Shown piece after piece: positions 26,493 to 33,996 of a stretch of DNA of 52,474 nucleotides; positions within the stretch are counted from its first letter, which is position 1, and each line of letters opens with the position of its first letter. The translations under genes and the position numbers were made by a program. Under the pieces are notes generated by a model. That model ran no database searches. It saw only the letters and a list, made by a program, of their open reading frames with translations, and was not told the DNA's origin. Source of the DNA: CAVDHB01 sp963608705 (GTDB lineage: Bacteria; Bacteroidota; Bacteroidia; Bacteroidales; Bacteroidaceae); assembly GCA_963608705.1 (NCBI GenBank), contig CAVDHB010000061.1:1-52474 (forward strand), given 5' to 3'.

Positions 26493-28139
26493 ATGAAAAA
26501 ATATATCATCAAGGCGATGACAGCACTCGCTTTCGCTTCTTTCCTGACAGGATGTAGCGATTTTGGGGATGTCAATATTGATCCGGAACACCCGAACAGT
26601 GGTAATATGGATATTGGATTGGAGTTCAGTAATGCCCAACACCAGGCGTTAGGCTCTGACTGGGACGTGTGGCGTACAGGATTGGCTTATACTTCACAGT
26701 TCATGCAGCAGTTGTCTGGGTTGACTAACTTTGCGGGGTATGCGTTTTATACTTGGAGTGACAGTTACTCTGCCGCTTATTGGGATGGTGTGACCAATGG
26801 TAGCCGGGCGGCGGCTTATCATGTGACAGATGCGTTGCGGAAATGGAAAGATGATCCGGCGCGCACATTGGACTATGCCATAGCGCGAGTGATGCGTGTC
26901 TATATCTATCAACGTTTGTCCGACCTCTACGGTGATGTACAGTACACGCAAGGCGGACAGCCCGACTTGTACAGTTATCCGAAGTATGACAAGCAGGAAG
27001 ATGTGTATAATGACTTCTTGAAAGAATTAGACGAGGCGCAAGCTACCTTGAAAGCTGGTGGAACCGCTTCGCTGGAGAAGCAAGACCTGTATTTCCAAGG
27101 CGATGCGAAGAAATGGTATCAGTTTGCCAATTCGCTGATGTTGCGAGTGGCTATGCGTCTTTCCAAGGTTGATGCGGCCAAGGCGCAGGAATATGCGAAG
27201 AAAGCGTATGACAACGGTGGCTTGATTACTGACAATGCGGACAATGTGATGCTGCTTCATTCGGATGGAGACCCGAATAATGATTCGGCTGAACCCTATG
27301 CAAAGATACTGTGTCACTCTGATCCGGGCGAGTTCTTTATTTGTGACCAGTTCATGAATATGTTGAAAAGGACGAACGACCCGCGTATTCCGATGATTGC
27401 CACCGTATGTGCGGAAGATCCTATGTATGGATATACGGATAGTAAATATACGACTGGTAATTCAGACCCAGCTATTCAAAAGGGATTGCCGATGGGATAC
27501 ACCATTACGAAAGATTCAGAATGGGATATTCGAAAAGCACATCCCGAAGTAAGTCTGGATAAGGGTATCAAAGATGGTTCGTATAAGTTTAAGTTGGAGT
27601 ATTCTACCGTGAACCGCTTGACGTATTCCGATCCCAAGGCACCGACCATGATTGTGACTGCGGGAGAAACCTTGCTGTTGATGGCGGAGGCGGCTCATAG
27701 AGGATGGATTCCCGGCAATGCGGCGGACTATTATAACAAGGGAGTACGTGCGGCGATGACGCAGTTCACGGCTTATCCCAATGCGAAAGCCTTGTACCAG
27801 GAATATATGACGGATGCGGCCATCAATGCTTATCTGGCGGCTAATCCTTTTGACCCCAGCAAGGCGTTGGAGCAGATTAACACGCAGTATTATATTGCCA
27901 CTTTCTGTGACGCTTACGAGACGTTCGCCAACTGGCGTCGTTCTGGATATCCGAAACTGAATCCGATTAATCCTGCAAAACCCTATCCTAACAGTGTGAC
28001 ACAGGGTAAGTCCATACCTCGTCGTTTCACTTATCCGATAGATGAGTCCACGGTGAATAAGGCGAATTACGAGGAGGCTGTACAGCGGTTAAGCGACGGC
28101 GATACGTTCCTTTCTCGTGTGTGGTGGGATAAAGAATAA
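26493..28139 (+). CDS. SusD/RagB family nutrient-binding lipoprotein
   Basis: The 548-residue lipoprotein (FLTGC, Cys21) forms the lid of the SusC transporter on the cell surface. The early VNIDPEHPN and the later domain pattern (NAQHQALGSDW, LYGDVQYT, FANSLMLRVAMRLS, TAGETLLLMAEAAHRGW) fit the SusD-like_2 subgroup. TPR-like helices make up the N-terminal half. The pair is closed by a strong terminator 30 bp past the stop. Confidence 0.93.
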   Translation: MKKYIIKAMTALAFASFLTGCSDFGDVNIDPEHPNSGNMDIGLEFSNAQHQALGSDWDVWRTGLAYTSQFMQQLSGLTNFAGYAFYTWSDSYSAAYWDGVTNGSRAAAYHVTDALRKWKDDPARTLDYAIARVMRVYIYQRLSDLYGDVQYTQGGQPDLYSYPKYDKQEDVYNDFLKELDEAQATLKAGGTASLEKQDLYFQGDAKKWYQFANSLMLRVAMRLSKVDAAKAQEYAKKAYDNGGLITDNADNVMLLHSDGDPNNDSAEPYAKILCHSDPGEFFICDQFMNMLKRTNDPRIPMIATVCAEDPMYGYTDSKYTTGNSDPAIQKGLPMGYTITKDSEWDIRKAHPEVSLDKGIKDGSYKFKLEYSTVNRLTYSDPKAPTMIVTAGETLLLMAEAAHRGWIPGNAADYYNKGVRAAMTQFTAYPNAKALYQEYMTDAAINAYLAANPFDPSKALEQINTQYYIATFCDAYETFANWRRSGYPKLNPINPAKPYPNSVTQGKSIPRRFTYPIDESTVNKANYEEAVQRLSDGDTFLSRVWWDKE

Positions 28140-28169
28140 TCTTCCATATTTACCCTTATAAAAAGAAGG

Positions 28170-28198
28170 AGGACTGCATTCGTGAGGAATGCAGTCCT
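28170..28198 (+). terminator. Terminator of the SusC/SusD operon
   Basis: AGGACTGCATTC and GAATGCAGTCCT form a perfect 12-bp stem with a 5-nt loop, followed by TTTGTTTT. Confidence 0.85.
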
Positions 28199-28229
28199 TT
28201 GTTTTAAATGACAAAGCCAAGGCTGTATG

Positions 28230-28322
28230 ATTCTGTGATTGGTAAGATATTAAAACACAATGGAAAGCGGAGACGCGATTCATCGCGTCTCTACCAAAAC
28301 AATGTTGATTAGTGGTACGATT
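28230..28322 (+). repeat. MITE-like dispersed repeat, partial (copy 5)
   Basis: The copy contains TTCTGTGATTGGTAAGATATTAAAACAC, the intact palindrome GAGACGCGATTCATCGCGTCTC split by two bases, and the right-hand spacer up to AGTGGTACGATT. It lacks the terminal GCGGATAATCATT. Confidence 0.75.
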
Positions 28323-28333
28323 AATGAATGAGT

Positions 28334-29041
28334 TTATACGATAGTTCGATATTGTTTGAGTTCAGCAGTAAGTTCGGCGGCTTTTCCTTCAGTATATGTA
28401 TCCATCAACGCCCAGAAACGAGGGCCGTGGTTCATTTCTTTCGTATGGCACAGCTCATGGATAAGCACTGCGTCAATCAAACGGGAAGGCAGTGTCATAA
28501 GGAAAAAGGAAAGGCTGATGTGCTTTTGGGAAGAACAGCTTCCCCAACGTGTCTTGCTGGCGCGGATGCACACTTTCGTGAACGGAAGTCCGCAGCGGAG
28601 AGAAAGAGTGCGCAGTCGGGACGGAAGATAGAGGGAGGCTTGTGCCCGCAATGCCTCACATATTACCTTGTGCAGCCATTCTTGTATGCCTTCTTTCTGA
28701 AAGTCTGTGTGTAAGGGACAGTAAATAGTTTCCCTTCCCGGTTCGGAGCGAAGCTGGAAGTGTGCGCTTTCTTGTTCTTCGAACCGAAGTTGAAAGACAT
28801 CCGTCTCTATTTTAAACGATAAATCGTAGAATGGTCGTGCGGGACATTGTGCCTGTTTCGCTAAAAGCGAGGAAGCGTGAAGATGGACTACCTGCTTTAT
28901 TCGGGACAGACTTTCCCGAGGGGAGGCGGAAACCAAGATTCCTTCGGTACGTACACGCATGATGATATTCCGCATTCCGGGACGGTAGGTGACACAGACT
29001 GTGCCTAATTGTGTGTCTTGATAGGTGTAATCAATTTTCAT
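28334..29041 (-). CDS. YgjP-type (DUF45/M48-like) metallopeptidase
   Basis: The 235-residue protein has the YgjP/DUF45 signature: TRWGSCSSQKHISLSFFL, then HELCHTKEMNHGPRFW, where HExxH plus the later His bind zinc. No signal peptide is visible, so it is probably cytoplasmic. Members resemble the SprT/Wss1 protease fold; in vivo substrates are unknown. It stands alone on the minus strand, with a repeat downstream. Confidence 0.88.
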   Translation of the reverse strand: MKIDYTYQDTQLGTVCVTYRPGMRNIIMRVRTEGILVSASPRESLSRIKQVVHLHASSLLAKQAQCPARPFYDLSFKIETDVFQLRFEEQESAHFQLRSEPGRETIYCPLHTDFQKEGIQEWLHKVICEALRAQASLYLPSRLRTLSLRCGLPFTKVCIRASKTRWGSCSSQKHISLSFFLMTLPSRLIDAVLIHELCHTKEMNHGPRFWALMDTYTEGKAAELTAELKQYRTIV

Positions 29042-29200
29042 GGGGTGATGACAGGGGGAGAAAGATGAAGGGGAGGCTTTTGGCTTCCCCTTTCCTTATT
29101 AGTATTTTATGAAAAAAATGAGAGAGATGGAACCTCTCGGCCCCGTTACGTTGATAAGCATTTAATTATTTTATGTTGAAAAGCAAATGAATTTTTCTTA

Positions 29201-29686
29201 TTAAGAACGTTTCCCCATCATTCTCGCCAAACTCATTATGGCTTTCTCGTCCATTTGTCCGGTGAAGTTGATTAAGGTGAACGTTTTCTTGTCTAAGGCC
29301 AGCATCACAAGTTCGGCGATTTTGTCTCCTTGTTTTCGGATGTGTATTGTCCGCCATACGTTTTTCCCCTTGTAACTACTGTAAGGAACAAACCGGTTTG
29401 GATTGTTTTGCAGTAGTGCTTTCGCTTTGTTGTAGTAAAGCGTGCGTCCCGTTTTTGCGGTGACAATCTGCATACTGGTCAGTTGTGTCATGATGTGTCC
29501 GATTTCCGCTTGACTTTGTCCTTTTTTCGCCGCCTCTTTCACTGCCGCTTCCATCATTTTCGGACCGACTGTGACGTAACGCAAGGCGGTGGATTGTTTG
29601 CATTCCTCGTGGAATTTCGTAGTAAAGTCTTGCGCTTGCAGACCCAGAGCCATCAGGCACATCCAAAGGATACAAACAAATCTCAT
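29201..29686 (-). CDS. DUF4252 domain protein
   Basis: The 161-residue protein has a signal peptide (to about residue 18, LGLQAQ) and the DUF4252 pattern of a short alpha/beta domain (VTAKTGRTLYYNKAKALL, LVMLALDKKTFTLINFTGQM). It is exported; its role is unknown. Its ATG overlaps the stop of the upstream gene (ATGA). DUF4252 genes are common next to ECF sigma factors in Bacteroides, as here. Confidence 0.85.
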   Translation of the reverse strand: MRFVCILWMCLMALGLQAQDFTTKFHEECKQSTALRYVTVGPKMMEAAVKEAAKKGQSQAEIGHIMTQLTSMQIVTAKTGRTLYYNKAKALLQNNPNRFVPYSSYKGKNVWRTIHIRKQGDKIAELVMLALDKKTFTLINFTGQMDEKAIMSLARMMGKRS

Positions 29687-30189
29687 TGTCTTTCAGTTTT
29701 AGGACTGGCCACCGAATCACTATCCGATGCGGGTTCGCCTTCCGCCATTGTCTCCGACACGATTTTCAACGCAGAAGACACATGGTCATAGGCTTGTCGA
29801 GGATTGGAATAGGTTTCGTGCAAATTGGCTGGTGCCATCTCCGTATTGTTCTCTTTTGTATAGAACGAGCTTTGGGTAGCTTTACCCAACACAATAATGA
29901 TTGCGATAGCTGCCGCCGCTTTCCACATGGGCATCATCCTGCGATAAAGAGAGATACGATGCGCTCTCACGGTGGGTTTTTCTATCAGCTGAAGCATCCG
30001 TTGGTCGAAATCGCCGCCTAACGCTACTTCCTTTTCTTTATCCTCGAAGCAAAACAGCTCTTTGTAATGAAGCAGATGGGCGGGTACATCCTCCTGCCGG
30101 AAGAAAGAACGCAGAATCTGCTCTTCCTCCACGGAAGTTTCGCACTTCCAGTAACGGTCGATGAGTTGTTCAATGTACTTATAGTCCAT
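29683..30189 (-). CDS. Anti-sigma-like single-span membrane protein
   Basis: The 168-residue protein (start MDYKYIEQL at 30189; a start three codons earlier is possible) has a helical cytoplasmic N-terminal part (about 1-88), one membrane segment (about 90-105, AAAAIAIIIVLG) and a periplasmic tail rich in polar residues. The layout and its overlap with the sigma gene suggest it binds and restrains the sigma factor, although no classic anti-sigma motif is present. This is inference from context. Confidence 0.7.
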   Translation of the reverse strand: MDYKYIEQLIDRYWKCETSVEEEQILRSFFRQEDVPAHLLHYKELFCFEDKEKEVALGGDFDQRMLQLIEKPTVRAHRISLYRRMMPMWKAAAAIAIIIVLGKATQSSFYTKENNTEMAPANLHETYSNPRQAYDHVSSALKIVSETMAEGEPASDSDSVASPKTERQ

Positions 30190-30688
30190 AATTTTCAATA
30201 TCGAAATACTGTTTTCTTATTTTTTGTCTTGCTCTGAACAGGGATACTTTCACGTCTTCCTCGCTGATTCCCATTATCTGGGCGATTTCCTTGTAGTTCT
30301 TTCCTTCCATGTCCCGCAGTTGCATCACGGTACGCTGCTTTTCGGGAAGCTGGTTGAACAATTTTTGAATCAGACGTAATTTCTCGTTTTGTTCCAAAGA
30401 CTCGTCGGGAGAAGAGGAACGGACAGGTATGTCTGTCGCTTCGTCCAGCGAGGTGGCTTGTGCTTCTTTCTTCTGGCTGCGGTCTATGGAAAGATTGCGG
30501 CAGATGGTCAAGCAATAAGCCTCAATGGAATTGACTTTCTCCAGTTCCTTGCGATTGTTCCATGCTCGAATCATGGTGTCTTGCACAACGTCCTCCGCTT
30601 CTCCTGTGTTTTGTGTGATGCGGAGAGACAACCGGTAAAGTTTGTTTTTTAGCGGTAAGATGTCGTTGCGGAAACTGATCTTTTCCAT
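30179..30688 (-). CDS. ECF RNA polymerase sigma factor
   Basis: The 169-residue sigma-70 family protein has region 2 (AEDVVQDTMIRAWNNR) for -10 binding and region 4 (LPEKQRTVMQLRDMEGKNYKEIAQIMG) for -35 binding, and no extra domain. It heads a three-gene operon with an anti-sigma-like protein and a DUF4252 protein, suggesting an envelope-responsive regulon. Its target promoters are not evident in this window. Confidence 0.93.
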   Translation of the reverse strand: MEKISFRNDILPLKNKLYRLSLRITQNTGEAEDVVQDTMIRAWNNRKELEKVNSIEAYCLTICRNLSIDRSQKKEAQATSLDEATDIPVRSSSPDESLEQNEKLRLIQKLFNQLPEKQRTVMQLRDMEGKNYKEIAQIMGISEEDVKVSLFRARQKIRKQYFDIENYGL

Positions 30689-30706
30689 TGCCTTCTATAA
30701 CAATGA

Positions 30707-30750
30707 CGGACGAATGTCTGAAAAGTTACATTCGTCCGCCCATTTTTTTT
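30707..30750 (+). terminator. Hairpin with T-run between argB and the sigma gene
   Basis: CGGACGAATGT and ACATTCGTCCG pair as an 11-bp stem over a 10-nt loop. Eight Ts follow on the plus strand, although both flanking genes read leftward. On the minus strand the hairpin may still end or slow argB transcripts. Confidence 0.5.
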
Positions 30751-30753
30751 AAT

Positions 30754-31527
30754 TTATTTCTCGATAACCGTGCCACTTCCGTCTTTAAAGGTTGAGGCTG
30801 AAGTGATTATCACCTTGCTTACGCCTGCATGGATGGCGGAAAAAGAATTTTCCAGTTTAGGAATCATGCCTCCTTGTATGATGCCCTCGTCCACATATCG
30901 CTTAAAGGAGGCTTCGTCGATATGGGGAATCACGCTGTCATCGTCTTCCTCGTCTTTCAACACTCCCTTCTTTTCGAAACAGTACATCAACGTCACATTG
31001 AAATAAGGAGCCAGTGCCTTGGCCGTCTCTCCGGCAATGGTGTCTGCGTTGGTGTTCAGCATTTGTCCCTTTCCGTCGTGGGTCAGGGGAGCCATTACGG
31101 GCACGATGTGTTGTGACAGTAAATGGCTTAAAGTCATACCGTCCACTTGCTTCACATCGCCCACAAAGCCGTAATCCACGTCTTTCACCGGACGCTTGTC
31201 ACTCAGAATGACGTTCATGTCCGCTCCCGTCAACCCTAAAGCGTTCATACCAGCGGCTTGCAGTTTCGCCACGATGGTTTTGTTCACCAGTCCGCCATAG
31301 ACCATTGTCACGACTTTCAGCATTTCCTTGTCGGTAATGCGCCGTCCGTTCACCATCTTGCTCTCTATACCCAAAGTGGCTGCCAATTTAGTGGCGGAAC
31401 GTCCTCCTCCGTGTACCAGTACTTTCTTTCCCGGATACGCTGCGAAGTCGGTTAATAGTTGTGCAAGTTTTTCGGCGTCTTCTACAATCTTGCCGCCTAC
31501 TTTTATAATTGTCACATTGTCTTTCAT
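30754..31527 (-). CDS. argB: Acetylglutamate kinase ArgB
   Basis: The 257-residue amino-acid kinase phosphorylates N-acetylglutamate in arginine synthesis; in some Bacteroidales the pathway uses N-succinyl derivatives instead, so the true substrate is open. Motifs seen are KVGGKIVED, VHGGGRSATKLA, LNTNADTIAGETA and GGMIPKLEN. It is the last gene of the topA-aroK-speA-argB run, 12 bp behind speA. Pairing with arginine decarboxylase places arginine synthesis and its use for polyamines in one transcript. Confidence 0.95.
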   Translation of the reverse strand: MKDNVTIIKVGGKIVEDAEKLAQLLTDFAAYPGKKVLVHGGGRSATKLAATLGIESKMVNGRRITDKEMLKVVTMVYGGLVNKTIVAKLQAAGMNALGLTGADMNVILSDKRPVKDVDYGFVGDVKQVDGMTLSHLLSQHIVPVMAPLTHDGKGQMLNTNADTIAGETAKALAPYFNVTLMYCFEKKGVLKDEEDDDSVIPHIDEASFKRYVDEGIIQGGMIPKLENSFSAIHAGVSKVIITSASTFKDGSGTVIEK

Positions 31528-31539
31528 GTTGATATGGTG

Positions 31540-33435
31540 TTAATGTTCCAAATAAGTATATCCGTAAAGTCCTGAGCGATAGTTGCTCAAGAAGTCTTTT
31601 CCCTCAGAGGCCGATATTTTCCCCTCTTTCACGGAACGGGACACCCATGTCTCCAGTGTGCGGACCAGCTTCTTGGGGTCGTATTGCACATATTCCAATA
31701 CCTCGGCCACTGTTTCTCCGTCAATTACCTGGTCTATATGATAGCTGGTGTCATCCACGGATATATGTACGGCGTTTGTGTCGCCGAACAGGTTGTGCAT
31801 ATCGCCTAAAATCTCCTGGTAAGCGCCCACAAGGAACACGCCTAAGTAATAATGCTCCCCTTCTTGTATGCTGTGGATGGGCAGGATGTGCGACACATTC
31901 TTGTCTGTGACGAAGTTTGTTATCTTGCCGTCTGAGTCGCAGGTGATGTCCTGTAAGGTGGCGGTACGGGTAGGGCGTTCATCCAAACGTTGGATAGGCA
32001 TGATGGGGAACAACTGGTCAATGGCCCATGCGTCGGGCAGTGACTGGAAAAGGGAGAAGTTGCAGAAATACTTGTCCGCCAACAGCTTGTCAAGTTCACG
32101 TAACTCTTCTGGCATGTGTTTCATCTTGTGTCCCAACGAGTTCACTTCTCTTGCCACAGACCAGTACATCTTCTCGATAGCCGCTCTTGTGCGTAGGTCT
32201 ACGAGGCCATGACTGAACAAGTCCAAGGCTTCTTCCCGTATTTGTTCCGCGTCGTGCCAGTCCTCCATCAACGAGCGTGGACTCAGTTTGTCCCATATCT
32301 CATAGAGGTCTTTCACCAGCTGGTGTGCGTCTTCCGAAGGTTCATATTCATCGTTCATCTCCGGCAGGCTGGCTGTTTCCAGCACATCCATGATGAGCAC
32401 GGAATGGTGGGCTGACAGAGAGCGGCCGCTTTCCGTAATCAGGTTTGGCTGAGGGATATTGTTCTTGTTGGCTGCGTCCACAAACGTGTACACGCAGTCG
32501 TTCACATATTCTTGAATGGAATAGTTCACGCTGCTTTCGCTGTTGGACGAGCGTGTGCCGTCATAGTCCACTCCCAAACCGCCGCCACAGTCCACAAACT
32601 GGATGTTATAGCCCATTTGGTGCAGCTGTATATAAAACTGGGACGCTTCACGGAGAGCCGTTTGGATTTTCCGTATCTTGGTGATTTGGCTTCCGATATG
32701 GAAGTGAATCAGTTTCAGACAGTCTTGCATCTTCCTTTGGTTCAGGAAGTCAAGGGCTTCCAGCAGTTCGCTGGAGGTCAGTCCGAATTTGCTGGCGTCT
32801 CCTCCGCTTTCCTGCCATTTCCCGCTGCCGGAAGAAGCCAGTTTGATACGTATTCCCAAATTGGGACGTACCTTCAGCCGTTCACTGATTTGGGCGATGA
32901 GTTTCAGCTCGTTCAGCTTCTCGATGACAAGGAATATGCGTTTCCCCATCTTCTGTGCCAGCAAGGCCAGCTCGATATAGCTCTCATCCTTGTATCCGTT
33001 GCAGATAATAGGGGAGTCAGAGTCCGTATTGACCGCAATGACTGCGTGTAGCTCGGGTTTGGAGCCAGCCTCCAGTCCCAAGTTGAACTTCTTCCCGTGG
33101 CTGATGATTTCCTCCACCACAGGTCGCATCTGGTTCACTTTGATGGGGTATATGATGAAGTTTTTGGCGGTGTAATTGTATTCTTTGGCCGCTTTCTCGA
33201 AGCAGACCGCCGTTTTCTCTATGCGGTTGTCCAGAATGTCGGGGAAACGGAGCAGTACTGGTGCCGTGATATCTCGTATGGCCAGCTCGTCCATCACCTC
33301 TTTCAAGTCTACCGCCACATCGTCTTTACGCGGAGTCACCACCACGTGTCCTTTCTCATTGATGCTGAAGTAGGAAACGCCCCATCCTTTGATGTTGTAA
33401 AGTTCCTCAGAGTCCTCAATCTTCCATCTTCTCAT
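31540..33435 (-). CDS. speA: Biosynthetic arginine decarboxylase SpeA
   Basis: The 631-residue PLP enzyme converts arginine to agmatine, the first step to putrescine and spermidine. The N-terminal barrel has the PLP lysine motif YPIKVNQMRPV, then HFHIGSQI and CGGGLGVDYDG. The C-terminal domain holds the substrate Cys region (IPQPNLITESGRSL is also conserved). Length matches the family. It starts 12 bp after aroK and ends 12 bp before argB, in one operon. Confidence 0.95.
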   Translation of the reverse strand: MRRWKIEDSEELYNIKGWGVSYFSINEKGHVVVTPRKDDVAVDLKEVMDELAIRDITAPVLLRFPDILDNRIEKTAVCFEKAAKEYNYTAKNFIIYPIKVNQMRPVVEEIISHGKKFNLGLEAGSKPELHAVIAVNTDSDSPIICNGYKDESYIELALLAQKMGKRIFLVIEKLNELKLIAQISERLKVRPNLGIRIKLASSGSGKWQESGGDASKFGLTSSELLEALDFLNQRKMQDCLKLIHFHIGSQITKIRKIQTALREASQFYIQLHQMGYNIQFVDCGGGLGVDYDGTRSSNSESSVNYSIQEYVNDCVYTFVDAANKNNIPQPNLITESGRSLSAHHSVLIMDVLETASLPEMNDEYEPSEDAHQLVKDLYEIWDKLSPRSLMEDWHDAEQIREEALDLFSHGLVDLRTRAAIEKMYWSVAREVNSLGHKMKHMPEELRELDKLLADKYFCNFSLFQSLPDAWAIDQLFPIMPIQRLDERPTRTATLQDITCDSDGKITNFVTDKNVSHILPIHSIQEGEHYYLGVFLVGAYQEILGDMHNLFGDTNAVHISVDDTSYHIDQVIDGETVAEVLEYVQYDPKKLVRTLETWVSRSVKEGKISASEGKDFLSNYRSGLYGYTYLEH

Positions 33436-33447
33436 TTGCCGAGTGAG

Positions 33448-33996
33448 TTAGTTGTTTTCTTCTTTTATTTGTGAGTTGATATAGGCGTACAATGAATCCA
33501 CCACATAGTCCACATTCTGCTGTTGCGCCAGCAGGGGGATGTCGCAGGTGTAGTGAGCCTGTGCGTAATACGGCTCACGTTGCGCCAGTGACTCCTTTAT
33601 ATAAGAAAGGAGTTCCTCAGGAGATTTCCCTTTTATCAGCGGACGAGGGTTCTTTGACATGGAAAGATGCTTTGCCAGTACTTCGGGGACGCTTTTCAGG
33701 TAGACTGTCAGTCCCTGCCGGTTCATGTATTCCATATTGTCGAAGAAACAAGGGGTTCCTCCTCCGCAGGAAAGCAGCACATTCTCGAACTCGCATACTT
33801 CATGCAGCATCCGCTGTTCAAGCTCCCGGAATCCCGCTTCTCCTTTTTGGGCGAATATGTCAGGTATCCTTTGGCGAAAGCGGTTTTCGATATACTGGTC
33901 TAAGTCATAAAAGTCCAGTCCCAGTTTCCGGGACAGGACTTTTCCGATAGTGGTTTTGCCCACTCCCATGTATCCGATTAAGATGATACGTCTCAT
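33448..33996 (-). CDS. aroK: Shikimate kinase AroK
   Basis: The 182-residue kinase phosphorylates shikimate to shikimate-3-phosphate, the substrate of the aroA product encoded at 11189. Walker A is GYMGVGKTTIGK, the shikimate-binding DLDQYIE and GGGTPCF follow, and the lid is NPRPLIKG. The ATG at 33996 overlaps the topA stop as ATGA; an upstream extension of 24 residues lies inside topA and is not supported. Confidence 0.95.
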   Translation of the reverse strand: MRRIILIGYMGVGKTTIGKVLSRKLGLDFYDLDQYIENRFRQRIPDIFAQKGEAGFRELEQRMLHEVCEFENVLLSCGGGTPCFFDNMEYMNRQGLTVYLKSVPEVLAKHLSMSKNPRPLIKGKSPEELLSYIKESLAQREPYYAQAHYTCDIPLLAQQQNVDYVVDSLYAYINSQIKEENN

